A stretch of DNA of 64,000 nucleotides, taken from positions 558,001-622,000 of the forward strand of contig NZ_CAAJGL010000101.1 of NCBI RefSeq assembly GCF_900996225.1, read 5' to 3'. Each line of letters begins with the position of its first letter. The first letter of the stretch is position 1. Shown here one piece after another: positions 9,187-18,575 of this stretch. The notes under the pieces are model-generated. The model was not told where the DNA came from. It made no database searches and worked only from the letters and a program-made list of their open reading frames with translations. Position numbers and translations under genes: made by a program. The stretch comes from Paraburkholderia sp. BCC1884. GTDB taxonomy: Bacteria; Pseudomonadota; Gammaproteobacteria; Burkholderiales; Burkholderiaceae.

Positions 9187-9622
9187 GTGTGTTCAGCGGT
9201 AAGAAGTGGCCGACGGCGCAGAAAAACGGGGCGCGTTGGGTGGCCAGCGTGGGGCTGCCCGCGTTGGGGCGATCGCATTCGGAACCCTCTGGCGCGGCCA
9301 CGTCGAATAGGACGAAACCCGTATTATCCCTCAACCCGGCATTTTCACCGCCTCAGCCGAATGGTCAGGTGTTTGCGATAGCGCAAACGGGTCACGAACT
9401 CGGGACGAAAGAGTCGCCGCATGCATGCCAAAGGCTGCTTGAAGAACCGCGCGGACTTCCCAAAGGCGGGCGCGTGCGGACTCTGAAAAGGCGCCACGCG
9501 TGGGCGCCCAAAACGGTGCGCGATCCGCAGAACTCCAGCAGACGGCGCTTGCGCGTTCGCGTCCTAAGCCGAACGGCTAACGCGAGGGTTTGGCCTGAAA
9601 TCTCCGGGAGGCTGGGGTTACA
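9187..9622. other. Intergenic region between trhO and dnaE
   Basis: I see no gene in these 436 bases. There is one GC-rich dyad, GGCGCC (9489-9494) with GGCGCC (9502-9507), and the dnaE promoter and ribosome-binding elements at the right end. Longer open frames here run into dnaE out of frame and have no recognisable protein features. Confidence 0.5.
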
Positions 9623-9624
9623 AT
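9619..9624 (+). promoter_or_regulatory. -10-like TACAAT overlapping the dnaE start codon
   Basis: TACAAT overlaps the first candidate ATG (9623). If it is used, transcription would begin near the second ATG at 9632 and give a leaderless mRNA. A GGGAGG at 9606-9611 is well placed for the ATG at 9623 only if the transcript starts further upstream. Both readings cannot hold together. Confidence 0.3.
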
Positions 9625-12600
9625 GTCGCCCATGTCAGATCCCCGCTTCGTTCATCTTCGCGTCCACTCCGAATTCTCGATTGCCGATGGCATCGTGCGT
9701 CTTGACGACATCGTCAAGGCCGCCGCCAAAGACGGTCAGGGTGCGCTCGCTCTCACCGACCTCGGCAACGCGTTCGGTCTCGTCCGTTTCTACAAGGAAG
9801 CCCGCAGCAAAGGGGTCAAACCCATTGCCGGCTGCGACGTCTGGATTACCAATCCGGACGACCGCGACAAGCCTTCCCGTTTGCTGCTGCTGGTCAAAGA
9901 CCGGCGCGGCTATCTGAATCTGTGCGAGTTGCTGAGCAAGGCCTCGCTCACGAACCAGTATCGTGGTCGCGCGGAAGTCGAGACGAGCTGGCTCGAATCC
10001 GGTCTCGGTGAAGGATTGCTGGCGCTGTCGGGTGCGCAGCACGGCGACGTCGGGCTCGCGCTCGCTGCCGGTAACGAAGAAGCGGCCAAACGCAACGCCT
10101 TGCACTGGGCGAAGGTGTTTCCGGGCGGCTTCTATATCGAGTTGCAGCGCTGCGGGCAGCCGGGCGGCGAGCAATACGTGCAGCAGGCGGTCGCGCTCGC
10201 GGCGTCGCTGAAATTGCCGGTGGTCGCCACCCACGCGATGCAGTTCATGACGCCGGACGACTTCACCGCGCACGAAGCGCGCGTGTGTATTTCCGAGGGC
10301 GATATTCTCGCGAATCCGCGTCGCTCGAAGCGCTTCACGCCCGAACAGTATTTCCGCACTCAGGAGGAGATGGCCGCGCTGTTTGCGGACATTCCGTCGG
10401 CGCTCGCCAACTCGGTCGAGATCGCCAAGCGCTGCAACCTCACGCTCGAACTCGGCAAGCCCAAACTGCCGCTGTTCCCGACGCCGGACGGCATGTCGCT
10501 CGACGACTACCTCGTGCAACTGTCGAAAGAGGGCCTGGAAAAGCGCCTGGAACAGTTGTATCTGGACGCGGCCGAGCGCGAGGCGCAGCGCGAAACGTAT
10601 TACCAGCGCCTCGAATTCGAGTGCGGCACGATCATCAAGATGGGCTTTCCGGGCTACTTCCTGATCGTCGCGGACTTTATCAACTGGGCAAAGAACAACG
10701 GCGTGCCGGTCGGCCCCGGCCGGGGTTCTGGTGCGGGTTCGCTGGTCGCGTATGCGCTCGGCGTCACCGACCTCGATCCGCTGCGCTACAACCTGCTGTT
10801 CGAACGTTTCCTGAATCCGGAACGGGTCTCCATGCCCGACTTCGACATCGACTTCTGCCAGCACGGCCGGGATCGGGTGATCCAGTACGTGAAGGAAAAG
10901 TACGGTGCGGACGCGGTGTCGCAAATCGCCACGTTCGGCACGATGGCGGCGAAAGCGGCGGTGCGCGACATCGGCCGGGTGCTCGATCTCGGCTACATGT
11001 TCACGGACGGCATCGCCAAGCTGATTCCGTTCAAGCCGGGCAAGCACGTCACCATCGCCGACGCGATGAAAGAAGAGCCGCTCTTGCAGGAGCGCTTCGA
11101 CAACGAAGACGAAGTACACCAGTTGCTCGAACTCGCGCAGCGCGTCGAAGGCCTCACGCGCAACGTCGGTATGCACGCGGGCGGCGTGCTGATCGCGCCC
11201 GGCAAGCTGACCGACTTCTGCCCGCTTTACACGCAGGGCGACGAAAGCGGCGTCGTCAGTCAGTACGACAAGGACGACGTCGAAGCCGTCGGCCTCGTCA
11301 AGTTCGACTTTTTGGGTCTGACCACGCTGACGATTCTCGACTGGGCCGAGCGCTATATCCGCCGTCTCGATCCGTCGAAGCAGGACTGGTCGCTCGCTCA
11401 AGTGCCGCTCGACGACCCCGCGTCGTTCACGATCCTGAAGAAGGCGAATACGGTCGCCGTGTTCCAGCTGGAAAGCCGCGGCATGCAAGGCATGCTGAAG
11501 GACGCACAGCCTGACCGTTTCGAGGACATCATCGCGCTGGTCGCGTTGTATCGTCCGGGCCCGATGGACCTGATCCCGAGCTTCTGCGCGCGTAAACACG
11601 GCCGCGAAGTGGTGGAGTATCCGGATCCGCGCGTCGAATCCGTCCTGAAAGAGACCTACGGCATCATGGTCTACCAGGAGCAGGTGATGCAGATGGCGCA
11701 GATCATCGGCGGCTACTCGCTGGGCGGCGCCGACTTGCTGCGTCGCGCGATGGGTAAGAAGAAGGCCGAGGAAATGGCCGAGCATCGCGAGTTGTTCCGT
11801 CAGGGCGCCGCGAAGAACGGGCTGACCGGCGAGAAGGCCGACGAAATCTTCGACTTGATGGAGAAGTTCGCGGGCTACGGCTTCAACAAGTCGCACGCGG
11901 CCGCCTATGCGCTGCTCGCGTACCACACCGCGTGGCTGAAGGCGCATCATCCGGCGGCCTTCATGGCGGCGAATATGTCGCTCGCCATGGACGACACGGA
12001 CAAGGTCAAGATCCTGTTCGAAGACTGTCTGACGAACAAGATGGCCGTGCTGCCGCCGGACGTGAACCAGTCCGCGTATCGCTTCGAGCCGGTCGCCGAA
12101 CCCGACGGCAAGGCCTCGAAAACGATACGCTACGGTCTCGGCGCGATCAAGGGCAGCGGCCAGAACGCGATCGAAGAAATTCTGCGCGCGCGTGAAGACG
12201 GTCCGTTCATCGACATTTTCGATTTCTGCAATCGTGTCGACCGCCGCATCGTCAATCGCCGCACGGTGGAAGCCTTGATTCGCGCCGGTGCTTTCGACAC
12301 CTTGCATGCGAATCGCGCGCAGCTGATCGCCTCCGTTTCGCTGGCGATGGAAGCCGCCGAGCAGGCGAGCGCGAACGCGCTGCAGGCAGGCCTGTTCGAC
12401 ATGGGCGACGCGCCGTCGCAAGGTCACGAACTGGTCGACGAGCCGGAATGGCCGGAAAAGAAGAAGCTGCAGGAAGAGAAGGCCGCACTCGGCTTCTACC
12501 TGTCGGGCCATCTGTTCGACGCTTATAAAGGCGAAGTGCGCCGCTTCGTGCGGCAGAAGATCGGCGAGTTGAAAGAAGGGCGCGACAAGCTGGTCGCCGG

Positions 12601-13192
12601 CGTGATCGCATCGCTGCGCACGCAGATGACCCAGCGCGGCAAGATGCTGATCGCCTTGCTCGACGACGGCACGGGCCAGTGCGAAGTGACCGTCTTCAAC
12701 GAGACATTCGAAGCCCACAAGCAACTCTTCAAGGAAGACGAGTTGCTGGTCGTGCAAGGCCAGGCGCGCAACGACGCGTTCACGGGCGGCATCCGCTTCA
12801 CCGTCGAGACGGTCATGGACCTGGGGCGCGCGCGTTGCCGCTATGCGGAAGCCGTGAAGGTGCAGATGAACGGCAATGCCGACGCGTTGGCATTGCGTCG
12901 TGTGCTCGAAGCGCATAGCGCGGGCAAGGACGAGCCGCCCGCGGCTGTCGCACCGGCAGCAGCCTCGCGTGGTGGTAACGGCGGCGGTCGCAATGGCGGC
13001 GGCTATGGCGGAGGCGGGCAGCGTCAGCCGGTGCAGATCCCGAACGGGCTGGCCGTGCAGGTGGTCTATCGTAGCCAGAACGCCGAAGGAGAAATGCGTC
13101 TTGGCGACGCGTGGCGCGTGAAACCAACCGACGAACTGCTTGCTGCGTTACGCGGCGAGTTTGCGGGAAGCTCGATCGAGATCGTCTATTGA
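9623..13192 (+). CDS. dnaE: DNA polymerase III alpha subunit
   Basis: DnaE is the catalytic subunit of the replicative polymerase. The 1189-residue protein starts with a PHP domain (FVHLRVHSEFSIADG, then ALTDLGN). The polymerase core has GPGRGSGAGSLVAYALG and PDFDIDFCQHGRDRV, which holds two catalytic aspartates. EYPDPRVESVLKETYGI and YGFNKSHAAAYALLAY are also typical. Helix-hairpin-helix and OB-fold regions follow from about 870 on. A Gly/Asn-rich linker near residues 1113-1133 precedes the C-terminal domain. Met9623 has a GGGAGG eleven bases upstream; Met9632 (MSDPRFVH) is the usual family start. It converges with a glycosyltransferase gene. Confidence 0.98.
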   Translation: MSPMSDPRFVHLRVHSEFSIADGIVRLDDIVKAAAKDGQGALALTDLGNAFGLVRFYKEARSKGVKPIAGCDVWITNPDDRDKPSRLLLLVKDRRGYLNLCELLSKASLTNQYRGRAEVETSWLESGLGEGLLALSGAQHGDVGLALAAGNEEAAKRNALHWAKVFPGGFYIELQRCGQPGGEQYVQQAVALAASLKLPVVATHAMQFMTPDDFTAHEARVCISEGDILANPRRSKRFTPEQYFRTQEEMAALFADIPSALANSVEIAKRCNLTLELGKPKLPLFPTPDGMSLDDYLVQLSKEGLEKRLEQLYLDAAEREAQRETYYQRLEFECGTIIKMGFPGYFLIVADFINWAKNNGVPVGPGRGSGAGSLVAYALGVTDLDPLRYNLLFERFLNPERVSMPDFDIDFCQHGRDRVIQYVKEKYGADAVSQIATFGTMAAKAAVRDIGRVLDLGYMFTDGIAKLIPFKPGKHVTIADAMKEEPLLQERFDNEDEVHQLLELAQRVEGLTRNVGMHAGGVLIAPGKLTDFCPLYTQGDESGVVSQYDKDDVEAVGLVKFDFLGLTTLTILDWAERYIRRLDPSKQDWSLAQVPLDDPASFTILKKANTVAVFQLESRGMQGMLKDAQPDRFEDIIALVALYRPGPMDLIPSFCARKHGREVVEYPDPRVESVLKETYGIMVYQEQVMQMAQIIGGYSLGGADLLRRAMGKKKAEEMAEHRELFRQGAAKNGLTGEKADEIFDLMEKFAGYGFNKSHAAAYALLAYHTAWLKAHHPAAFMAANMSLAMDDTDKVKILFEDCLTNKMAVLPPDVNQSAYRFEPVAEPDGKASKTIRYGLGAIKGSGQNAIEEILRAREDGPFIDIFDFCNRVDRRIVNRRTVEALIRAGAFDTLHANRAQLIASVSLAMEAAEQASANALQAGLFDMGDAPSQGHELVDEPEWPEKKKLQEEKAALGFYLSGHLFDAYKGEVRRFVRQKIGELKEGRDKLVAGVIASLRTQMTQRGKMLIALLDDGTGQCEVTVFNETFEAHKQLFKEDELLVVQGQARNDAFTGGIRFTVETVMDLGRARCRYAEAVKVQMNGNADALALRRVLEAHSAGKDEPPAAVAPAAASRGGNGGGRNGGGYGGGGQRQPVQIPNGLAVQVVYRSQNAEGEMRLGDAWRVKPTDELLAALRGEFAGSSIEIVY

Positions 13193-13244
13193 CGAGCGGT
13201 TCTGCCTGCGCGAGCAACGCTTGCGTGGGCAGAACACCCGCTCG
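13193..13244. terminator. Long imperfect hairpin between convergent dnaE and glycosyltransferase genes
   Basis: CGAGCGG (13193-13199) pairs with CCGCTCG (13238-13244). TTCTGCC (13200-13206) pairs with GGCAGAA (13228-13234). An inner stem GCGAGC/GCTTGC closes on the loop AAC at 13210-13224. A three-base bulge separates the two outer stems. It begins right after the dnaE stop codon and ends just before the stop of the facing gene. There is no T tract, so it may block read-through or exonucleases rather than act as a classic intrinsic terminator. Confidence 0.55.
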
Positions 13245-13251
13245 CAATATC

Positions 13252-14013
13252 TCAGCGCCGCGCCTTCTCTGTCAGCCGAGCCAGCTTCAAGAACCGGTAA
13301 TAAACCGTCCCGGCATTGAACACCGCAATCATGAAGCCCGCGCGGCCGTCCAGAAAGCCGCGCCGCAGTAGGTAAGTCCGCACGAACGCCCAGGCGCCAC
13401 GCCCGAGTGCCTTGCCGAAGCTGCCCCGTTTGCCTGCCGCGTGACGTTGCTGGGCGCCCGCCGTCGAATACGCGTCGAGCTTGCGCAACACGCCTTCGAA
13501 GTCCTCGTACGAGTAGTGCATCAATTTGCCGGTCAGGCGTTCAGCCGGCGTGTCGAATACGAGACGCTCGTGCACGAGGTCGTCGGAGAAACGAGCGGCG
13601 CCGCGCTTGAACAGACGTGGAATCCAGTCGGGATACCAGCCGCTATGATGAATCCAGTGGCCGCAAAAACTCGATAGCCGGTCGACCGCATAGACGTCGG
13701 CAGTGGGTGCGCTCAGCGTGGCGCGGATCGATGCGGCTAGCTCGGGCGAAACGATCTCGTCGGCGTCGATCGACAGAATCCAGCTGGTGCTGAGCGCCTC
13801 GAGCGCGCGGTTTTTTTGCGGGCCGAAGCCAGGCCAGTCGATCTGCTCGATCACGCGGGCGCCGTGTGCGCGGGCGATGTCGGCCGTGCCGTCGGTGCTG
13901 CCGCCGTCGATCACGACGATCTGATCGGCGAAGGCCACCGCCTGCAGGCATTCGGCCAGTCGCGCCGCCGCGTTCCGGGTGATGATGGCGACGCCGAGAG
14001 TGGTTTCTTGCAT
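13252..14013 (-). CDS. Family 2 glycosyltransferase, WaaE/lipopolysaccharide-core type
   Basis: This 253-residue GT-A glycosyltransferase starts MQETTLGVAIITRNAA and has the nucleotide-sugar site VVIDGGSTDGT and the metal-binding region LSIDADEIVSPEL. The phrases SGWYPDWIPRLFKRG and HERLVF occur in the WaaE/KdtX group, which adds glucose to the inner lipopolysaccharide core. The exact sugar cannot be read here. The start at 14013 is chosen because the upstream in-frame extension (to 14193) is Pro/Arg-rich and not family-like. It lies next to msbA, transcribed in the opposite direction, at the left end of an envelope cluster. Confidence 0.88.
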   Translation of the reverse strand: MQETTLGVAIITRNAAARLAECLQAVAFADQIVVIDGGSTDGTADIARAHGARVIEQIDWPGFGPQKNRALEALSTSWILSIDADEIVSPELAASIRATLSAPTADVYAVDRLSSFCGHWIHHSGWYPDWIPRLFKRGAARFSDDLVHERLVFDTPAERLTGKLMHYSYEDFEGVLRKLDAYSTAGAQQRHAAGKRGSFGKALGRGAWAFVRTYLLRRGFLDGRAGFMIAVFNAGTVYYRFLKLARLTEKARR

Positions 14014-14334
14014 ACCTGAATTGCGTGGAGGGCAGAGTGACGGAGCGCGAGGTGCAAGCAGGTCGAACAGGCGAAACGCGCCAGCACCGGCGAATCGCGC
14101 AAGTATACACAGCCCATCCGGCCCCACACCGAACCGTCGGCCAGCAGGCTGCGGTGCCGACGGCCGGACGGAAGCGGCCCATGCGCCCGGCAAGCTGTTC
14201 GTGGCTCATGCCAAGGCGCCAATCACAGTCCGTCGTACGGCCCGCGCAAGCGTTTACAATGCACTTTTTGATATGCCGTACGACGGCCATACCGTCAGTC
14301 GTGCGGCGGCTGTTCCGTATTCCCAGAGGATTCC
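14014..14334. other. Divergent intergenic region between the glycosyltransferase and msbA
   Basis: These 321 bases hold no convincing gene. The right half carries the msbA promoter region with a perfect 12-bp inverted repeat. The left half, upstream of the minus-strand glycosyltransferase, shows no clear promoter to my eye. Confidence 0.5.
14230..14286 (+). promoter_or_regulatory. Perfect 12-bp inverted repeat flanking the msbA -10
   Basis: CCGTCGTACGGC (14230-14241) is the exact reverse complement of GCCGTACGACGG (14275-14286). Each arm is itself nearly palindromic around CGTACG. The arm centres lie 45 bases apart and enclose a -10-like TACAAT at 14255-14260. The layout suits two operator sites bridging a promoter. 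Confidence 0.6.
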
Positions 14335-16128
14335 TTGAGCGCCAAGCCAACGTTAAGCAAGCCCATCGGTTCAGGTGAGGCGTCGTCGCCCTCCGTCATC
14401 TTTCGACGCTTGTGGCCGTATATCAAGCCGCTGCTGTGGGTTCTGATCGGCGCGATCGTCGCCATGGCGGTCAGCGCCGCGACCGACGCGGCCATCCCGG
14501 CCTTGCTCAAGCCCTTGCTGGACAAAGGCTTCGGCGCACATGCCAACGACAAGACCAAGTGGTTCGTGCCGGGCGCGGTGATCGGCCTCGCGCTGATTCG
14601 CAGCGTGTCGCAATACGCTTCCGGCTATCTGCTGGCCTACGTGTCGAACAAGATTCTGCTCGACCTGCGTCTGAAGATGTTCGACCGCATGATCCACACG
14701 AGCGTGGCGTTCTTCCAGCGCGAAACCGCCAGCACGGTGATCAACGCGATCGTCTTCGAGGTGAACCAGATTCTCAACGTGCTGCTGAGCGTGCTGGTCA
14801 CGCTGGTGCGCGATTCGCTGACCGTCGTCTTCCTGCTGGGCTATCTGTTTTATCTGAACTGGCGTCTGACGCTGATCGTCGCGGTGCTGCTGCCGGCCAT
14901 CGGCTGGCTGGTCGGCAAGATCAACCGCCGGTTGCGGCGTCTGAACCGCGAGCATCAGTTGCTGACCAATGAGCTGTCGTACATCGTGGAAGAGTCGGTG
15001 GGCGGCTACAAGGTCGTCAAGGTGCACAACGGCGAGCAGTACGAGACCGAACGCTTTACGTCGATGAGCAAGCGCCTGCGCGGCTACGCCATGCGCATGA
15101 CGGTGTCCGGCGGTCTCGCGCAACCGTTGACGCAGTTTCTCGCGTCGATCGCGCTGGCCGTCGTGATTACGATCGCAGTCGTGCAGTCGTCGACGGATCA
15201 GACCACCGTCGGTGGTTTCGTCGCTTTCGTCACGTCCATGCTGCTCATTATCTCGCCGCTCAAGCACCTGATGGACGTGAACCAGCCGCTGCAACGCGGC
15301 ATGACGGCGTGTGAACTGATCTTCGGCCTGATCGACGAGCCGTCCGAGCCGGAAGGCGGCGGCAAGCCGCTCGAGCGGGCGCGCGGCGAAGTGGAGTTCC
15401 GCGACGTCTCGTTCACCTACGGCAGCACCGCCACACACAGCCGTCATACGCTCGACCAGGTGTCGTTCAAGGTCGCGCCGGGCGAAATGGTGGCGCTCGC
15501 GGGCCCGTCGGGTAGCGGCAAGACCACGCTGGTCAATCTGCTGCCGCGCTTTTTCGATCCGACCGCCGGCGAGATTCTGGTGGACGGCGTACCCATCGGC
15601 GAATACGGCCTGCACGCGTTGCGCAGCCAGATCGCGATGGTGAGTCAGGACGTGGTGCTGTTCAACGACACCGTCGCCAACAACGTCGCCTACGGGCAGC
15701 AGGCCGATGCCGACAAGGTCAAGGCAGCGCTGCGGGCGGCGAATCTGTGGGACACGGTCGAGGGTATGCCGAACGGCATCGACACGCTGATCGGCGACAA
15801 CGGCTTGATGCTCTCGGGCGGTCAGCGCCAGCGTCTGGCCATCGCGCGCGCGATCTACAAAGATGCGCCGATCCTGATCCTCGACGAAGCGACGTCGGCG
15901 CTCGATTCCGAGTCCGAACGTCACGTGCAGGCGGCCCTCGAAACCTTGATGAAAGGTCGCACGACGCTGGTCATCGCGCACCGTCTGTCGACCATCGAGC
16001 GCGCCGACCGGATTCTGGTGATGGAAGCCGGGCGTATCGCCGAGCGGGGCAGCCATCGTGAACTGCTGGCGCAAAACGGCCTGTATGCCCATCTGCACCG
16101 GATCCAGTTCCAGCAGAACGCGGCCTGA
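14335..16128 (+). CDS. msbA: Lipid A export ATP-binding/permease protein MsbA
   Basis: MsbA flips lipid A-core across the inner membrane. The 597-residue half-transporter has an N-terminal ABC transmembrane domain of six helices (about residues 25-320). The ATPase domain follows, with Walker [11 protein letters not shown]-loop SQDVVLFN, signature [10 protein letters not shown], Walker [14 protein letters not shown] and the switch His in VIAHRLS. The start codon is TTG at 14335, preceded by AGAGGA at a suitable distance; no ATG is available near the family N-terminus. It sits among glycosyltransferases, which fits its lipopolysaccharide role. Confidence 0.95.
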   Translation: MSAKPTLSKPIGSGEASSPSVIFRRLWPYIKPLLWVLIGAIVAMAVSAATDAAIPALLKPLLDKGFGAHANDKTKWFVPGAVIGLALIRSVSQYASGYLLAYVSNKILLDLRLKMFDRMIHTSVAFFQRETASTVINAIVFEVNQILNVLLSVLVTLVRDSLTVVFLLGYLFYLNWRLTLIVAVLLPAIGWLVGKINRRLRRLNREHQLLTNELSYIVEESVGGYKVVKVHNGEQYETERFTSMSKRLRGYAMRMTVSGGLAQPLTQFLASIALAVVITIAVVQSSTDQTTVGGFVAFVTSMLLIISPLKHLMDVNQPLQRGMTACELIFGLIDEPSEPEGGGKPLERARGEVEFRDVSFTYGSTATHSRHTLDQVSFKVAPGEMVALAGPSGSGKTTLVNLLPRFFDPTAGEILVDGVPIGEYGLHALRSQIAMVSQDVVLFNDTVANNVAYGQQADADKVKAALRAANLWDTVEGMPNGIDTLIGDNGLMLSGGQRQRLAIARAIYKDAPILILDEATSALDSESERHVQAALETLMKGRTTLVIAHRLSTIERADRILVMEAGRIAERGSHRELLAQNGLYAHLHRIQFQQNAA

Positions 16129-16156
16129 AAAAAAACAGAAAGATTCGGCAAGACCC

Positions 16157-16173
16157 GCGCGCCGTTGGCGCGC
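16157..16173 (+). other. Perfect GC-rich hairpin after msbA
   Basis: GCGCGCC (16157-16163) and GGCGCGC (16167-16173) form a perfect 7-bp stem with the loop GTT, 28 bases after the msbA stop. No T run follows, so it may stabilise the 3' end or weakly terminate. Confidence 0.35.
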
Positions 16174-16284
16174 CCATCCGTGCAGTAGTATTGACGACCC
16201 GCTTGCACCGCCCGCGCGAGCGGATCGTGCTGATCGACCTCTTCTCTACGTTTGAACGCGCGCTCGCGCGCCGTCGTCGCCATC

Positions 16285-17358
16285 ATGAAAATCGGCTTGT
16301 CCAGTAACGCGCTCAAACACAGCGGCGGCCTCGAACGCTACGCCATGGACCTCGTGCGCGGTTTCGCCGGCATGGGTATCCGCCCAGCGTTCTTTGCGCG
16401 GCGCTTCGATCGGTCCGTGCCGGAAAGCCGGCTGGTCGAAGCGCATCGCATCAACGTGTCGTTCCTGCCGGGCAAGCTGCGCGACGGCTGGTTTTCATGG
16501 CGTCTGCGCCAGGCGCGCCGGGCCGCCGGTGTCGACGTGCTGATCGGCTGCAATCGGGTCGATTCGTCCGAGATCGCGATTTGCGGCGGCACGCACCTCG
16601 GTTTCCTGCGCGCCAGCGGCCGGCCGCAACGCAGCTCCGATAGCTGGCAGATCGCGCTGGAGCGGCGGCAATACGAGCGGGCGCAAGTGATCGTCGCTCA
16701 CTCCGAATTGATGCACAGCGAACTACGCGAACTATATGGCGTCGCCGACGCGAAAATCCGCGTGCTATATCCGCCGGTCGACGGCGCGCGCTTCACGCCG
16801 GTCGATAGCGCGCAACGCGCCGCGCTGCGCCACAAGTTCGGCTTCGCGGATCACGAGATCGTGCTGCTGTTTCCGTCGAGCAGTCACGAGCGCAAGGGTT
16901 TGCCGCTGATCGAAGCGGCCTTGCGCGACACCACCTTGCCGGTGGTGCTGGCCGTTGCGGGGCGGCCGCCCGAACGTACCTCGGAGCGGGTGCGCTACGT
17001 CGGCTATATCAAGGAAATCGAAGAGGCCTATCGGGCCGCGGACTTCACCATTCTCGCCTCGAAATACGAGCCGTTCGGCCTGGTGGGCGTGGAGTCGGTG
17101 ATGTGCGGCACGCCGGTGATTTTTCCGTCGAGCATCGGTTGCTGCGACGCGATCGCGGACCACGCGAAATTCGTGTTCGCACCGGGCGACGTCGCCGGTC
17201 TGCGCGCGACCATCGAGCGCGCAGTGCAACAGCGGCTCGCCGATCCCACGCGGATGTCGCCGGAGTCGACGCGTCACGCGGTGCTTTATGACACGCGCGT
17301 CGCAGGCCACGTCGAAGAACTACTCACGCTGGCGACGGGCATCGCCAGGCGCCAGTAA
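16285..17358 (+). CDS. GT4-type glycosyltransferase (lipopolysaccharide core)
   Basis: This 357-residue GT-B enzyme has an N-terminal acceptor domain that begins MKIGLSSNALKHSGGLERYA, with the Gly-rich acceptor loop. The donor domain has VLLFPSSSHERKGLPLI and the E-x7-E motif in SKYEPFGLVGVESV, which is diagnostic of retaining GT4 transferases. Met16285 is preferred over an upstream TTG (16252) because the GT-B fold begins there. It is oriented like msbA, 156 bases after it, and converges on the next glycosyltransferase. WaaG-like core transferases share this layout. Donor and acceptor sugars are not determinable. Confidence 0.85.
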   Translation: MKIGLSSNALKHSGGLERYAMDLVRGFAGMGIRPAFFARRFDRSVPESRLVEAHRINVSFLPGKLRDGWFSWRLRQARRAAGVDVLIGCNRVDSSEIAICGGTHLGFLRASGRPQRSSDSWQIALERRQYERAQVIVAHSELMHSELRELYGVADAKIRVLYPPVDGARFTPVDSAQRAALRHKFGFADHEIVLLFPSSSHERKGLPLIEAALRDTTLPVVLAVAGRPPERTSERVRYVGYIKEIEEAYRAADFTILASKYEPFGLVGVESVMCGTPVIFPSSIGCCDAIADHAKFVFAPGDVAGLRATIERAVQQRLADPTRMSPESTRHAVLYDTRVAGHVEELLTLATGIARRQ

Positions 17359-17413
17359 GGCTGGTTGACCGGCGCGAGGCCGCTCGGGCAACTCCGCTCA
17401 AGACCTCAAAACG

Positions 17414-18559
17414 TCACGCTGACCGGCTCTTCGCATCCACCAGACGCTGGTAGACCGCTTCGGTTCCGTCGATGAAATGCCGGTCGCTGAACTCGTGTTC
17501 TGCGCGAAGCCGCGCGCGCTGCCCCATGGCCGCCACTTTGGCGCGGTCGGCCACGATTTGCGCGAGCTGCGCCGACCATGAAGCGGGCGATTGCGCTTCG
17601 ACGATCCATCCGTCGACACCGTCGTTGATGTTTTCCGGCAATCCGGCGTATCGCGAGACGATCACGGGCTTGGCCATGGCCATCATTTCCCGGCAGGCGA
17701 ACGACACGGTTTCGATCGCATACGAGAGCACGAAGCCGAGATCGAACGCGGCGATGTACGGCCGCACGTCGTTCACGAGGCCGACCACCGAAATCGCGCT
17801 GCGCATATTGAGCCTGTCGATGATGGCCCACTGCTCAGGCGACGGCTCCGGGCCCACCACCACCAGCTGCACCTGGTCGCGCAACGGCGCGGGCAGGGCC
17901 GCGATCGCGGCGACCATGTCCATGCTGCCCTTGTACCATTCGAAGCCTGTCACCGTGCCGATGATCAGCTTGGCGGCGTTGTCGTCGCCGACGATCTCGC
18001 GACGTCGTTGCAGGACCGTTTGCTCGCCGGGCGGCGAGAAATGCGCGATGTCGATGCCGTTCTTCACGACCGTGACGCCGCACCCGCCGTAAGGCGTGGC
18101 GCGCATCATGGCAGCGGTGAAATCGGACACGGCGATTACGTGATGGGTCGCGAGCCGGGCGCGGAGTTTGTTCGCCAAGCCCCGGCCGACGGCAATGGAA
18201 TTGTGTTTCGTGAACACGATGCGCGGTTTTCTACGTCCGAGGCCTGCCGTCGCGATCATCACCAGCCGATGGTCCGCGGAGCCGTTCACGTGCACCACGT
18301 CGATATGGTCCTGCGTAATCAGTTGACGCAGACGGCGGGCCGCGCGCCCCATGCTGCCGAGCTGATTGATCTTGCCCGGGAAATCCATCGGCACCAGACT
18401 CACGCCCTGCAGTTCACGAGCCTGTGCATAGAGCGTGCTGGTGACGGGTGTCGCAATCGAGACGGTGTGATGCCGTGCCAAGGCTCTGGCGATGGCGATC
18501 ACATACGTCACGTGGCCGCCGCCCCTTCCAGAGTGGAAGTTGGTGAGTAAAATCTTCAT
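17414..18559 (-). CDS. GT4-type glycosyltransferase
   Basis: This 381-residue GT-B transferase starts MKILLTNFHSGRGGGHVTYV, with the Gly-rich acceptor loop. HVNGSADHRLVMIATAGL lies in the first Rossmann domain. The linker FTKHNSIAV...AVSDFTAAMM and donor-domain elements IIGTVTGFEWYKGSMDM and ETVSFACREMMAMAKPVI follow. Its E-x7-E region is weaker than in the neighbouring plus-strand enzyme. It is the last gene of a minus-strand group starting at waaC, with a 16-base gap to waaC, so the two are probably co-transcribed. Likely role: later core or O-chain sugar transfer. Confidence 0.85.
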   Translation of the reverse strand: MKILLTNFHSGRGGGHVTYVIAIARALARHHTVSIATPVTSTLYAQARELQGVSLVPMDFPGKINQLGSMGRAARRLRQLITQDHIDVVHVNGSADHRLVMIATAGLGRRKPRIVFTKHNSIAVGRGLANKLRARLATHHVIAVSDFTAAMMRATPYGGCGVTVVKNGIDIAHFSPPGEQTVLQRRREIVGDDNAAKLIIGTVTGFEWYKGSMDMVAAIAALPAPLRDQVQLVVVGPEPSPEQWAIIDRLNMRSAISVVGLVNDVRPYIAAFDLGFVLSYAIETVSFACREMMAMAKPVIVSRYAGLPENINDGVDGWIVEAQSPASWSAQLAQIVADRAKVAAMGQRARLRAEHEFSDRHFIDGTEAVYQRLVDAKSRSA

Positions 18560-18575
18560 GGTCTCGAGGCTCGTA

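Noticed and set aside
9189-9917. Plus-strand open frame across the trhO-dnaE gap
   Set aside because: It runs into dnaE out of frame, is Arg/Ser/Pro-rich and has no ribosome-binding site or conserved motif.
9635-12916. Antisense open frame of 1093 codons opposite dnaE
   Set aside because: It mirrors dnaE codons in high-GC DNA, is Arg/His/Gln-rich and shows no domain. dnaE is certain on the other strand.
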